From: Flavobacteriales bacterium
GTDB lineage: Bacteria; Bacteroidota; Bacteroidia; NORP154
NCBI GenBank assembly: GCA_012965625.1
Contig: DTSC01000331.1
Span: forward strand, 6,621 to 55,968
DNA: 49,348 bases
Reading direction: 5' to 3'
Shown here piece after piece: positions 17,371-26,461 of this stretch. Below the pieces are notes generated by a model. That model did not search any database, was not told where the DNA came from, and saw nothing but the letters and a program-made list of their open reading frames with translations. The number at the start of each line of letters is the position of its first letter. The stretch's first letter is position 1. The translations under genes and the position numbers were made by a program.

Positions 17371-18434
17371 AGACCTTTTGCCAAATTTGCCACAACAGTT
17401 TTCATGCAATCTGTTTCTTCAAATTCTGAGAATCCTTTATAAGCAATCGCTCGCTTTAATGCCCGCTTCAAATCAAATCCACTTTGGTCCTCGTGATAAA
17501 ATAATCCTTTTGCTTCAAGCCTGTTCGCTAAATATTCTTGTTCTGTTTGACCAGGAGTGGGAACAAAAATCGCCTTGTTTCCTGTAACAGCCAGGTCCAT
17601 GATGGTAGAATATCCAGGCCTGGAGAGTACTAGCTTTGAATCACTCATTGCTTCTTCCATTTCTTCAGTTTCTAGATGAGAATGAAAGATAAGACCGTTT
17701 TGTGATTCCAGGATGTCGCTATCAAGAGTTCCGTTAACCACAATAGTTTTGAGCTTATTCTGTTTCAATTGTGACAATACCAATTTCTCAAAGATAGTCC
17801 GTTGTGGCTCTGGCCCAGAAAGGGAAACCAACAAATCATATTGTCTGGATTTTTTGCTTTTCTTACCCAAAAACCTGGAAATTGGGCCAACATAGCGCAT
17901 GTTAGAGTATTTGTATTTGTGTGATAAGTCACCCGAAAAATTATCTTTTCCTTCATGATCAGGTACCCAGCACTCATCATATTTCTTTATAAAAAACCCA
18001 GTTATTGCTCTTAATAAAGGCTCTAAGAACCTCAAACGTGATGAGCATTTAATCATAACCTGATGGGTGATAAATATGGAACGCACATTTTGGTTCCACA
18101 TACCATAGCGATTGTCTGAGATAACCGCATCAATATTATTTTCTCTAATGATTGATTTTAATGCCTGATGCTCTTTAAATATTTCCCAAAAAATCTTAGG
18201 CGTTCCCAGAAAGATTTGAAAACCCATAGTCCTTTTACCTGTATATAATAAATTATAACCGGGAAGACTAATGTAGTGAAGGTTGGGGAATTCCTGCTTT
18301 AACAATTTTAAAGGCCTGCCATCAGCCGCAATAATCACTTCAACACCAGCACGAACCAGTTCTTTTATGATGGGAATACATCGTGTAGCATGGCCAAGAC
18401 CCCAATTTAGCGGAGCTACCAAGACCTTTTTTAT
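17367..18434 (-). CDS. Glycosyltransferase (GT28-like C-terminal domain); start uncertain, possibly AUA
   Basis: About 351-355 residues. The N-terminal nucleotide-sugar transferase pattern NWGLGHATRCIPIIKELVRAG and a C-terminal GT28-like donor-binding part (ESQNGLIFHSHLETEEMEEAM, LVLSRPGYSTIMDLA, FVPTPGQTEQEYLANRL) are clear. It resembles MurG-like transferases acting on lipid-linked or envelope sugars; the substrate is not visible. A canonical start gives TTG at 18422 (MVAPLNWG). Homologues usually begin with a few residues such as M-K-K-V/I-L-V-A-P, and the sequence encodes exactly I-K-K-V-L-V-A-P if translation starts at the ATA at 18434-18432, which overlaps the upstream stop as ATAA. The listed coordinates include that ATA; the conservative start is 18422. 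It follows the phosphatase gene on the same strand. Confidence 0.82.
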   Translation of the reverse strand: MKKVLVAPLNWGLGHATRCIPIIKELVRAGVEVIIAADGRPLKLLKQEFPNLHYISLPGYNLLYTGKRTMGFQIFLGTPKIFWEIFKEHQALKSIIRENNIDAVISDNRYGMWNQNVRSIFITHQVMIKCSSRLRFLEPLLRAITGFFIKKYDECWVPDHEGKDNFSGDLSHKYKYSNMRYVGPISRFLGKKSKKSRQYDLLVSLSGPEPQRTIFEKLVLSQLKQNKLKTIVVNGTLDSDILESQNGLIFHSHLETEEMEEAMSDSKLVLSRPGYSTIMDLAVTGNKAIFVPTPGQTEQEYLANRLEAKGLFYHEDQSGFDLKRALKRAIAYKGFSEFEETDCMKTVVANLAKGL

Positions 18435-20128
18435 TGCCCTATGGTTTTTTGGATCTTTAATTCTCCAGCAGTTTTAAATTGAAGAAGAAACACTCCTTGC
18501 ACAATTCCAGTATTTTTTGCATCAACAGTATAAGTGTAATCTCCCACTTTTTGATTCTCATTTATTAGGGTTGCAATAGTTTTCCCTGTTAAATCAAGTA
18601 TTTCAATGCTAACTTCCTCAGGGGTGTTTAAATGATATTCTATTGTAAACCAATCAATAATAGGGTTTGGATAAATAGACAGATTGTTGAAAACAGATTC
18701 GTCTTCTTCAGGTATTGGGAAAGGATCTGTCGGAATGCCTGTGACTCCCAGGTCTTTTATAATGGTAAATTCATCCCAGGCGGTGCCTGACGTGTCAATA
18801 AAAAATGCATCAAGCTGATTGTCGTTGACCTCTATCAATAATGAACCAAGCCGGTAATCGTCAAAAATCATGAGCTCATGATTTAGAGGACCGTCACTAG
18901 TATAACTTCCTGTCTTAGCAGAACAGCCTACAACACAAAATACGCCGCCCTTATTGGCAAATGGACCGGATGTCATTTTTTGATAGGGTGCTCCATCTGA
19001 TAATCTTCCGGTGCCACCATCCAAAATTGTAGAGTCTGGGGGATAGGGCCCACCTGTACCGTAGTTGCCATAAGTAAGGTATGAACGCTCATAATCATGG
19101 CTATGGCCAGCAAGTATCAAGTCAACACCGTGATTTTCAAGAATTGGAACGAATTGATCCCTCATCGCCCGCATGATAATGCCATCTACAATCTTAATAG
19201 GGTCCGATCCAGAGTAAGCTTCACTGTGCGTTCCATCTGCATAGGGTGTAGCATGAAAATAGGCGATAACCCAATCGGTGTTGGTATTGCTTGCCAGGTC
19301 ATTTTCAAGCCATGTTACCATGGCTGGGCTGTGTGTAATTGTTATGTTTGGATAGAGTAGGAGGTCCATCGGAGTATAATTTTCTGAGTTGAGACATACA
19401 AAATGCACATTGCCGTAATCGAAGGAGTAAAACCCTTCATCACCACTTGCAGTGCCGCCAGCTTCGCCTGCAGTTGGCAGGGTGAATATGTCCAAATAAT
19501 CCTGATTGTCTGATACAAAAGGGTGGGTTGAACCATAGTCGTGGTTCCCAAGAGCTGGCCAGGCTACAGTACGAGGTAATATAGTTGGGTACATGTCAAA
19601 TACCCCAGTCTGATATTCCGCATCAGTCCCATCATCGTAAGCATTATCGCCAAGCCATACCCAAACATCGGTATGGTCATTATTGGTGTAGTTTAAATAG
19701 GCATCTCTCACAGCTGCCTGGTTGGTATTTCCTTCTCCCATATCCCCAACAGCCCAAATTCTTATTGGATCTATTGACCCTACTACTGGTGAAGTTTGAA
19801 AATATTGGCCACTATCTGGTCCTGACAAGAGGTCAGTAGAGCTTCCAATGGCATAAAAATAGCGGGTGCCGGTTTGAAGTCCTGTTATGTTTAATTCATG
19901 TTCTGTAGTCGCGCTTGCATCAATCACTGAAACCATAGTAGCGATATCCAATTGCGTTCCATACCAAACTTTTGTATCAGAACTAATGTCTGTCCTCCAC
20001 CGTACAACAACACTTGAACTTGTGCCGAGATTAAGGTAAGGGCCTCTTGTAATAATCGGAGTTTGGGCAGCAACGTCATATATGGTCATTGATGCAAGTA
20101 GCGTTATTGTCAAGGCTGTATTTCTCAT
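18431..20128 (-). CDS. Purple acid phosphatase-like metallophosphoesterase with T9SS sorting domain
   Basis: From ATG 20128 it has 565 residues: signal peptide (MRNTALTITLLASMTIYDVA, cleavage near AAQ), an Fn3-like purple acid phosphatase N-terminal domain (TRGPYLNLGTSSSVVVRWRT), and a calcineurin-like catalytic domain with the metal-ligand motifs GDMG, GDNAYDDG, GNHDYG and GHSHDYERSYL. The C-terminal 80 residues form a T9SS type A sorting domain (LSIYPNPIIDWFTIEYHL ... ending KTIGQ). It probably hydrolyses phosphate esters at the cell surface or outside. The frame is open to 20206, but a -7-like box TACCTTTA at 20151-20158 and a normal signal peptide favour 20128. Its stop overlaps the possible AUA start of the glycosyltransferase. 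Confidence 0.9.
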   Translation of the reverse strand: MRNTALTITLLASMTIYDVAAQTPIITRGPYLNLGTSSSVVVRWRTDISSDTKVWYGTQLDIATMVSVIDASATTEHELNITGLQTGTRYFYAIGSSTDLLSGPDSGQYFQTSPVVGSIDPIRIWAVGDMGEGNTNQAAVRDAYLNYTNNDHTDVWVWLGDNAYDDGTDAEYQTGVFDMYPTILPRTVAWPALGNHDYGSTHPFVSDNQDYLDIFTLPTAGEAGGTASGDEGFYSFDYGNVHFVCLNSENYTPMDLLLYPNITITHSPAMVTWLENDLASNTNTDWVIAYFHATPYADGTHSEAYSGSDPIKIVDGIIMRAMRDQFVPILENHGVDLILAGHSHDYERSYLTYGNYGTGGPYPPDSTILDGGTGRLSDGAPYQKMTSGPFANKGGVFCVVGCSAKTGSYTSDGPLNHELMIFDDYRLGSLLIEVNDNQLDAFFIDTSGTAWDEFTIIKDLGVTGIPTDPFPIPEEDESVFNNLSIYPNPIIDWFTIEYHLNTPEEVSIEILDLTGKTIATLINENQKVGDYTYTVDAKNTGIVQGVFLLQFKTAGELKIQKTIGQ

Positions 20129-20150
20129 TCTGTATCTAATTAGCTGGGGA

Positions 20151-20158
20151 TAAAGGTA
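20151..20158 (-). promoter_or_regulatory. -7-like box upstream of the phosphatase gene (TACCTTTA)
   Basis: On the minus strand TACCTTTA differs from TAnnTTTG only in the last base and lies 23 bases before ATG 20128. It falls inside the upstream frame extension and therefore bears on the start choice. No clear -33 box at 19 bases. Confidence 0.35.
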
Positions 20159-20248
20159 CAAAAAAACGACAAACATAACCAGACGGTAACAGGACATATG
20201 GGACAAAAATTATATTGCTTAATTTCGACGCTTATATGCTTTCTTTAG

Positions 20249-21289
20249 ATGGAAAAACGAAATAAAATCATTGTATTCTGGCTGATGACGGGTGCTCTTC
20301 TCGTTTTTGGAATGGTAATGATAGGAGGTATTACCAGGCTTACTCATTCCGGACTTTCCATTGTTGAATGGAAACTGATTATGGGCGCTATACCACCGAT
20401 GAATGAGCTGGAATGGAAGCAAACTTTTGAGAAATACCAGGACTTTCCAGAGTATAAACTGATAAATAAAGACTTTGCTCTTGAAGAGTTTAAATCCATT
20501 TTTTGGTGGGAGTATATTCACAGGCTTTTGGGAAGATTGATTGGGCTAATATTCTTGTTGCCCTTTTTGTTTTTTCTGATAAAAAAATGGCTTGATCCTC
20601 CTTTGGTTAAAAAGTTGTCAATTATGTTTCTTCTTGGAGGGTTTCAAGGGTTTCTGGGATGGTATATGGTGAAAAGTGGCTTGGCAGACAATCCTTATGT
20701 GAGCCATTACAGGCTAGCCATTCACTTAATTACAGCAACTATTTTATTTGGCTATATCCTTTGGGTAGCTCTGGCTATTTGGGAAAAGGATGAGATTCCT
20801 GGAATAGATGTTCCGGCACCCATAAGAAGACTTTCTATGGGATTATTGGCCTTTGTTTTATTACAGATTATCTATGGTGGCTTTGTTGCAGGGCTTAAAG
20901 CTGGCTTGGTATATAATACCTTTCCGAAAATGGGAGAGGAATGGTTTCCTTCTGCTATAACAACATTAGAGCCATTGTTAGATAATTTTATTATAGGCCT
21001 CGCAGGGGTTCAATTTCTTCATCGGTATTTTGCATATATGGTTGCAATCCTTGTTCTCTGGATCTGGATGCTTGTACGAAAACATAAGCTTAACAGGGTT
21101 TATATGAAAGCCTTTAATGCAGTATTTCTGGTGCTGATCATTCAGTTTACCTTAGGCGTGTTGACTTTGATCAATTCTGTGCCAATTTCTTTGGCGGTTA
21201 TGCACCAAGCTATGGCGATGATTCTGGTTGCAACGATCGTTTATTGGTTGTCGCTCCTTTATCCTAATAAATCACAATCTTTTTTATAA
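20249..21289 (+). CDS. ctaA: Heme A synthase (COX15/CtaA family)
   Basis: 346 residues, multi-span inner membrane protein. It starts MEKRNKIIVFWLMTGALLVF and has the family motifs GGITRLTHSGLSIVEWKLIM, WWEYIHRLLGR with a haem-binding His, QGFLGWYMVKSGL, SHYRLAIHLI, QFLHRYFAYMV and VMHQAMAMI. The long loop after helix 1 (EWKQTFEKYQDFPEYKLINK) marks the COX15-like subgroup found in alphaproteobacteria, mitochondria and Bacteroidota. The enzyme oxidises the C8 methyl of haem O to give haem A for an aa3-type cytochrome oxidase, so the organism respires oxygen. It stands alone, away from ctaB or cox genes, and its end overlaps the convergent M14 gene by 26 bases. Confidence 0.93.
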   Translation: MEKRNKIIVFWLMTGALLVFGMVMIGGITRLTHSGLSIVEWKLIMGAIPPMNELEWKQTFEKYQDFPEYKLINKDFALEEFKSIFWWEYIHRLLGRLIGLIFLLPFLFFLIKKWLDPPLVKKLSIMFLLGGFQGFLGWYMVKSGLADNPYVSHYRLAIHLITATILFGYILWVALAIWEKDEIPGIDVPAPIRRLSMGLLAFVLLQIIYGGFVAGLKAGLVYNTFPKMGEEWFPSAITTLEPLLDNFIIGLAGVQFLHRYFAYMVAILVLWIWMLVRKHKLNRVYMKAFNAVFLVLIIQFTLGVLTLINSVPISLAVMHQAMAMILVATIVYWLSLLYPNKSQSFL

Positions 21290-24200
21290 TAATTTGAGGC
21301 TGCTGATTTAATGTCTCAAGCCGGAGGTATAAAATGCCAGGTCCGAATTTGCTTAGGTTTAGATTAATCGTTTCTTGTGGGGTTGTATTTTCCATAAAAA
21401 AGACACTTTGGCCAAGCAGATTTCTTACTTCAACCTTGAATTTATGAAGGTTGCTTTTCAGATCAATTGTAAATGTCCCATTATTTGGATTTGGATAAAC
21501 CGAAACATTCTCTATAGAGGATACTTGAGCCACGGTAACATAATCGTTGACTATATACGTTTCAGCATGGATGCACCCAAGTGAATCGGTAATTGTAACC
21601 GTATAATTTCCAGCTACCAGGCCACCCAGGTCTTCTGTACTAGCTCCATTGTCCCAAGAATAGGTAATGGGGTTCGCACCTCCTGTTACCGTTATATTTA
21701 TTGCTCCAACTCCTGTTGAGCCTGTATCGTCCGTTATGGAAACACTTGATAATATTTGTTCACTTTGGTATAATGTTGTTGAAGTAATCACGTCACATCC
21801 ATTATTGTCTGAAACGGTTACAGAGTAAGTTCCTGCACCTATATTGTTTAAGTCTTCGGTTGTATCACCAGAGGTCCAATTAAAAGTGTAAGGCAATACT
21901 CCACCTGAAAGGGTTAGGTCAATGGCCCCATCCAAATTTCCATAACAAGCTATATCAGAGGTCAAAACACTTAGCGATGGAGCACCGACATTAATTATTT
22001 CTACAGAATCCATAAGTGTATATCCCAATTTATCACTAATAGTTACATGATACCATCCGATAGAAAGCCCTGTGGCACTATCAGTTGTTTGTGTGCTAGG
22101 GTCGTTCCACACATAGGTATAAGGCAATACACCACCAGTTACATTGGAAACTGCTATGCCATCAGAGCCAGAACAGGATGCATTAACTCCTGATATGCTT
22201 ATCGCCATGTCATTATTAATAGCTTTTAATTCCAGATCATCAAAATAAAAACCATCTTCTTGGGTCCAATTATCACTTTTTAGGCTAAATTGGATTAAGA
22301 TGCTTTGGCCGGCATAGTCGTTTAGGTCTAATGTTTCATATACCCAGTTAGATTGAAATCCATCATATACCGGATTACCTGGATCTTGGTATCCACTGCC
22401 GGGCTTTGTATAATTTCCGCATAGTGGACTCCAGGAGGAGCCTCCATCACTTGAAGCAGATACCTGGGTGTAATCATAGCCAGGCTCAATTTCCCATCTC
22501 CCATAAAATGATAGATGGGCTTTCATTACAGATGTTAGGTCCAATGGGTTGCTAAGAGTAATAATCGCAGTAGTATTATTTGAGTAATCTCCCGAAGGGG
22601 AGTCGGTTATTGATCCTGAGGGTGAATAAAAAACAGTATTGCTAACACCCCAGGGGCTTGTGTTCCAATTATTAATGTTGTCACCATTATCAACAAAGAG
22701 GCTATTAAGCTGTCCATATACTTTAGTAATCGTATCTGAATTGACAAACAGTCCATTGTCAACATTTATTAAAAAGCGAAATTCCTGACCTAAAGAAATT
22801 GCTGGATCAAGTTCGTAATAGAGAGAATCGGTTAGTTTCTCCAAAATTGATAAAGAGTTAAAAACTTTTGGAGTTCCAATCATCGTAATCAACGTATCCA
22901 ATGGAGTAATGGTAACAGTAAATGTGGAGGGGCTATCAAGGCCCAGACGTTGAATAGAAAATGGGAAATAACCCACTTTTGAAGTGATATAATTAGGAGA
23001 AAGCTCTTCCGCCATCCCAAATTTGCCTGCTAAACGTGCCATACTTAAATTTTGCCATATATTTTCCTTGCCTTGGGGGATAATTCTAGTTGAGGGTGGC
23101 CAAAAACCATCTGAAGCAGTTCCTACTTCAGGTGTGCAGGCGAATATTTTTCCCTTGGAAATTTGTTCTCCATACATCCAATCATCCGAATCTCCGTTTA
23201 CGATATATCCCACGGTCTGGTCTCCTGTGCCGAAGGTGTAATTATTATATCTGATCATTATCTTTGCATATTCTACGAAAAGGGCAGAGTCTGGGGTGAA
23301 TAATGAATAGTCATAGCCCCAGGGATAGATAAATAAGTTGCCATAAGTATGATAGTTTAATGTAATTCTGATATTATGTTCTTCAGTAAAGAACTTGACT
23401 GCTTGTGTTTCTATCTCTGAAAATGCTGATGTTCCCCTATAGGTATTGGAGTTTGTGTTTGGTGAAGATCCATTGTCATCATATCCCCAGTTATATCCAT
23501 AATTTCTGTTCAGGTCAATACCAAAAGTTCCATCGCCATTATCTCTTCTGTTTTTCCTCCACATGCCTCCTCCGTTAGGGTCTTGTGTTTCATTATAAAC
23601 ATAGCCATCAGGATTCACCATAGGGATAAAATATAGTTCAGTATTGTTGATTAGATTAGCTATTGAGGAATCACTTGCATAATTTTCGAGAAGGTAATAC
23701 ATATAGAATATAAGCTGAGATAGGCTTCCAGGCTCTCTTGCATGATGCAATGCTGTATATAAAACTTCCGGCTCATTCTCGTCAATATCAGGATTGTCAG
23801 ATATTTTCAACCAATATATAGGCCTTCCTTCTACTGTGCTAAAGGTGTCAATAGGTTGCCTTGTTGTTATTAAGGTAGGGTATAATAAGGCCATTGTATC
23901 TACATGAGCTAAAAACTCTGCATAGGTAAAGAACCCGCCCATAGAACCTAAAGAAAATCCATTTGGAACAGCATAATCAGGGGCCGAGTTCCCACAACTT
24001 ACAGAGGCCATCAATTGTTCATTTGCGGATAGCTTTTTTGTTTCGTTGTTTCTGGAACGATAATATTCACGGACGTCTTCAATTACAATAGTGTGCTTTA
24101 TTTTATGTTGTATGAGTATTCCAATCTCATCTTTGCTTAAATCAGTAATTAGGTATTGCATAGGCTTGAGCTCTCCATGATCTACAGGAATTCCAAGCGA

Positions 24201-24329
24201 TGAGATTTTTAATATCCCATTTTCAGAGAGATCAATTTTTACTTTGGAGTAATCTTGATTCTGGGAGAAACTATTGTTAATTGAAAGTAGTATAAGAACA
24301 ATTGAAATGATCAGTTTTTTAATATACAT
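21264..24329 (-). CDS. M14-family zinc carboxypeptidase with SprB repeats and T9SS sorting domain
   Basis: 1021 residues. Signal peptide MYIKKLIISIVLILLSINNS, a pro-region, then the M14 catalytic domain: zinc ligands His196 and Glu199 in LHHAREPGS, substrate-binding NPDGYVYN, RKNRR and DLNRNYGYNWGY, third ligand His327 in LNYHTYG, and catalytic Glu401 in TPEVGTASDGFWP. Then come a MAM-like beta region (FYGRWEIEPGYDYTQVSASS), three SprB-type repeats (for example GDTTEDLNNIGAGTYSVTVS) and a type A sorting domain (about 940-1021, VSVYPNPNNGTFTIDL). All catalytic residues are intact, so it should be an active extracellular carboxypeptidase secreted by the T9SS. Same strand as and downstream of gldD, with a 66-base gap that shows no good promoter. 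Confidence 0.93.
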   Translation of the reverse strand: MYIKKLIISIVLILLSINNSFSQNQDYSKVKIDLSENGILKISSLGIPVDHGELKPMQYLITDLSKDEIGILIQHKIKHTIVIEDVREYYRSRNNETKKLSANEQLMASVSCGNSAPDYAVPNGFSLGSMGGFFTYAEFLAHVDTMALLYPTLITTRQPIDTFSTVEGRPIYWLKISDNPDIDENEPEVLYTALHHAREPGSLSQLIFYMYYLLENYASDSSIANLINNTELYFIPMVNPDGYVYNETQDPNGGGMWRKNRRDNGDGTFGIDLNRNYGYNWGYDDNGSSPNTNSNTYRGTSAFSEIETQAVKFFTEEHNIRITLNYHTYGNLFIYPWGYDYSLFTPDSALFVEYAKIMIRYNNYTFGTGDQTVGYIVNGDSDDWMYGEQISKGKIFACTPEVGTASDGFWPPSTRIIPQGKENIWQNLSMARLAGKFGMAEELSPNYITSKVGYFPFSIQRLGLDSPSTFTVTITPLDTLITMIGTPKVFNSLSILEKLTDSLYYELDPAISLGQEFRFLINVDNGLFVNSDTITKVYGQLNSLFVDNGDNINNWNTSPWGVSNTVFYSPSGSITDSPSGDYSNNTTAIITLSNPLDLTSVMKAHLSFYGRWEIEPGYDYTQVSASSDGGSSWSPLCGNYTKPGSGYQDPGNPVYDGFQSNWVYETLDLNDYAGQSILIQFSLKSDNWTQEDGFYFDDLELKAINNDMAISISGVNASCSGSDGIAVSNVTGGVLPYTYVWNDPSTQTTDSATGLSIGWYHVTISDKLGYTLMDSVEIINVGAPSLSVLTSDIACYGNLDGAIDLTLSGGVLPYTFNWTSGDTTEDLNNIGAGTYSVTVSDNNGCDVITSTTLYQSEQILSSVSITDDTGSTGVGAINITVTGGANPITYSWDNGASTEDLGGLVAGNYTVTITDSLGCIHAETYIVNDYVTVAQVSSIENVSVYPNPNNGTFTIDLKSNLHKFKVEVRNLLGQSVFFMENTTPQETINLNLSKFGPGILYLRLETLNQQPQIIIKKIVIY

Positions 24330-24395
24330 TGACCTGAGAATAAAATTTTAATCTTGCAATATCGGAAAATAAACACAAAAAGATTTATGAGACAG

Positions 24396-25031
24396 CTATT
24401 TTTCAGGTTCTTCAAACCATTTGAAGGTTTCTATAAGATGGTAAATATCAGATTTAACAAAAGAGATGACTGGTGCCAAGGAGTCATTTCTTGGAACTAC
24501 GTTAAAGTAAAGTGCCCCCCTGATAAAATGTTTTGTGCTATCCGTAAGGAAAAACTGAATACTTGAAGCGGTATTCAAGCCATCAATTTGATAAATTATA
24601 CCATGAACCTGATCCTTTTTCCTTTCAATTTTTTCCTCATTGATTGAGTGTGCCTTGATGGTGTGCTTATAAGCAAGAGACCTTGAATCCTCTAAATATT
24701 TTTCTAGCTTATTGCTATTATTAGGTTGGAGGTTTTCAGTCATGTCAAAATAGCTCAGGTGCAAAGTCCCCTTAAACTTGGGGAATTCAATATTTATCCA
24801 GCAGGGCATACTATTGCTACCTTGATGCTTAATTGCCAGAGAATATTCTGGGTATTTAAATGTAAACGGACAATCAGAATGATAGTCCTGAAATTTTTTT
24901 TCAGGGAAGTTGATCCTGAAAAACCCATTCGGCCTTGGAGTAAAATCTTCTTCACATCCTTGAAAAATGAAGAATGCCAAGAACATCAAAGGCCAACAAG
25001 TTGTTTTTTTAAACCTCTTTTTTATCATCAA
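24396..25031 (-). CDS. gldD: Gliding motility lipoprotein GldD
   Basis: 211 residues. A lipoprotein signal ends in FQGC (Cys26). The mature N terminus EEDFTPRPNGFFRINFPEK with the following PFTFKYPEYS is typical of GldD, as is the central CWINIEFPKFKGTLHLSYF. GldD is an outer or periplasmic lipoprotein required for gliding and for T9SS function in Flavobacterium; its molecular role is unresolved. The ATG at 25031 lies within the last 23 bases of gldE; a second ATG directly follows at 25028. The overlap with gldE implies coupled translation, as in other Bacteroidota. Confidence 0.92.
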   Translation of the reverse strand: MMIKKRFKKTTCWPLMFLAFFIFQGCEEDFTPRPNGFFRINFPEKKFQDYHSDCPFTFKYPEYSLAIKHQGSNSMPCWINIEFPKFKGTLHLSYFDMTENLQPNNSNKLEKYLEDSRSLAYKHTIKAHSINEEKIERKKDQVHGIIYQIDGLNTASSIQFFLTDSTKHFIRGALYFNVVPRNDSLAPVISFVKSDIYHLIETFKWFEEPEK

Positions 25032-26382
25032 TGATAGTCACTTTAACTCGTTTCACTTTTCTTTTATCAGCTGATTCCACAGTTAATAGATACTTTTCAA
25101 AAGTAATTTTTTCGTTTTTAACAGGAATTCTCCCTTCTAATTCAATAATAAAGCCAGCCAAAGAGTCAGACTCTCCTTTGGCTTTTTCAAAGGAACTTCC
25201 GTCAATATCTAAAATACGATAAAGGTCATTTAATGCCGTCTTTCCATCCATTACATAGTTGTTGGAATCCAATTTAGAATAGATTAATTCATCAACGTCA
25301 TATTCATCACTGATCTCACCTACGATTTCCTCTATTATGTCTTCCAAGGTCACGATTCCCGAAGTGCCACCATATTCATCCACTACAACAGCCAGATGAA
25401 TCTTTTTATCTTGAAATTCTTGCAGTAAGTCATCAATTTTTTTGTTTTCGGGAACAAAAAATGGCGGCCTTATCATGGGCTTCCATGGTACGTCAGGCTC
25501 ACTCACAACAATATTGGCTTTGCTTTTAAATTCTAAATGGGGTAATAAATCTTTAATGTATAGAATGCCTAGAATCTTGTCAAAAGTATCCTCATAAACT
25601 GGAATTCTTGAATATCCGCAATCCAGGATGATCTTAATTAAATCCTGAAAAGAAGTATTATGTTCAATGGCAGTGACATCAGTTCTCGGTTTCATTATTT
25701 GCTTTACATCCGTACTCCCAAATTTCACAATCCCTTTTAATATGTCTTCTTCTTCTAGTTCGTCTTCAGAGGTCAGGTCAAGGGCGTCCGCGAGCTCATC
25801 AACGGATATGTTGTGTTTCTTTTGTTTTATCTTATCATGTATAAACGAGGTTGATGAGATTAAAAGTAAGCTTATCGGACTCAATAGTTTTCCAAGAAAT
25901 GATATGGGATAGGATGTAACTTCAGCTAATCTTATAGGATTATGTGTGGCATAAACTTTAGGGATTATTTCTCCGAAAAGAAGAATTAAAAAAGTAACTA
26001 CTACAACCTGGATAAAAAAACTCAGTAGTGGATTTTCTGAAAAACTCAGGAGATTTACATTGATGTAAGTGGATATAATAACTATTGCAACATTGATAAA
26101 GTTGTTAGAAATCAAGATGGTTGCCAATAATTTCTTGGGATTTGCAAGTAATTTTAAAATCAACCTTGAATTACCGCTATCCTTTTCATTAAGCAGTTTT
26201 TTTTCAGAGGGGTCAATAGAGAAAAAAGCAACCTCCGAACCAGAGATAAAGGCAGAGCAAATCAGCAATACACCAATGGCCAGTAATGAACAGGCAATTT
26301 CCAAAGTTAAGCCTTGAAAGAAGCCAATCTCAGTAAACAAAAGAGAATGAATAATCCAATCTCCACTTTTTAGAACTTCCAA
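25009..26382 (-). CDS. gldE: Gliding motility-associated protein GldE (CNNM/CorC-type)
   Basis: 457 residues, start TTG 26382; no ATG exists further upstream in the open frame. An N-terminal CNNM (DUF21) membrane domain with about four helices (for example FISGSEVAFFSID, FFIQVVVVTFLILLFGEIIP) is followed by a CBS pair (KQIMKPRTDVTAIEHNTSF; HLAVVVDEYGGTSGIVTLED) and a C-terminal CorC/HlyC domain (GFIIELEGRIPVKNEKI). GldE is the Bacteroidota member of this transporter-like family, genetically linked to GldD and the T9SS. It overlaps gldD by 23 bases and follows ssb by 79 bases. Confidence 0.9.
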   Translation of the reverse strand: MEVLKSGDWIIHSLLFTEIGFFQGLTLEIACSLLAIGVLLICSAFISGSEVAFFSIDPSEKKLLNEKDSGNSRLILKLLANPKKLLATILISNNFINVAIVIISTYINVNLLSFSENPLLSFFIQVVVVTFLILLFGEIIPKVYATHNPIRLAEVTSYPISFLGKLLSPISLLLISSTSFIHDKIKQKKHNISVDELADALDLTSEDELEEEDILKGIVKFGSTDVKQIMKPRTDVTAIEHNTSFQDLIKIILDCGYSRIPVYEDTFDKILGILYIKDLLPHLEFKSKANIVVSEPDVPWKPMIRPPFFVPENKKIDDLLQEFQDKKIHLAVVVDEYGGTSGIVTLEDIIEEIVGEISDEYDVDELIYSKLDSNNYVMDGKTALNDLYRILDIDGSSFEKAKGESDSLAGFIIELEGRIPVKNEKITFEKYLLTVESADKRKVKRVKVTIIDDKKEV

Positions 26383-26461
26383 ATTGTTGAGTTGTATTAA
26401 TATGAATTGCTGTTTAAAGCGAATTGACCAACTTTCATTTTAATTGTAAAGGCAGGTTTTC

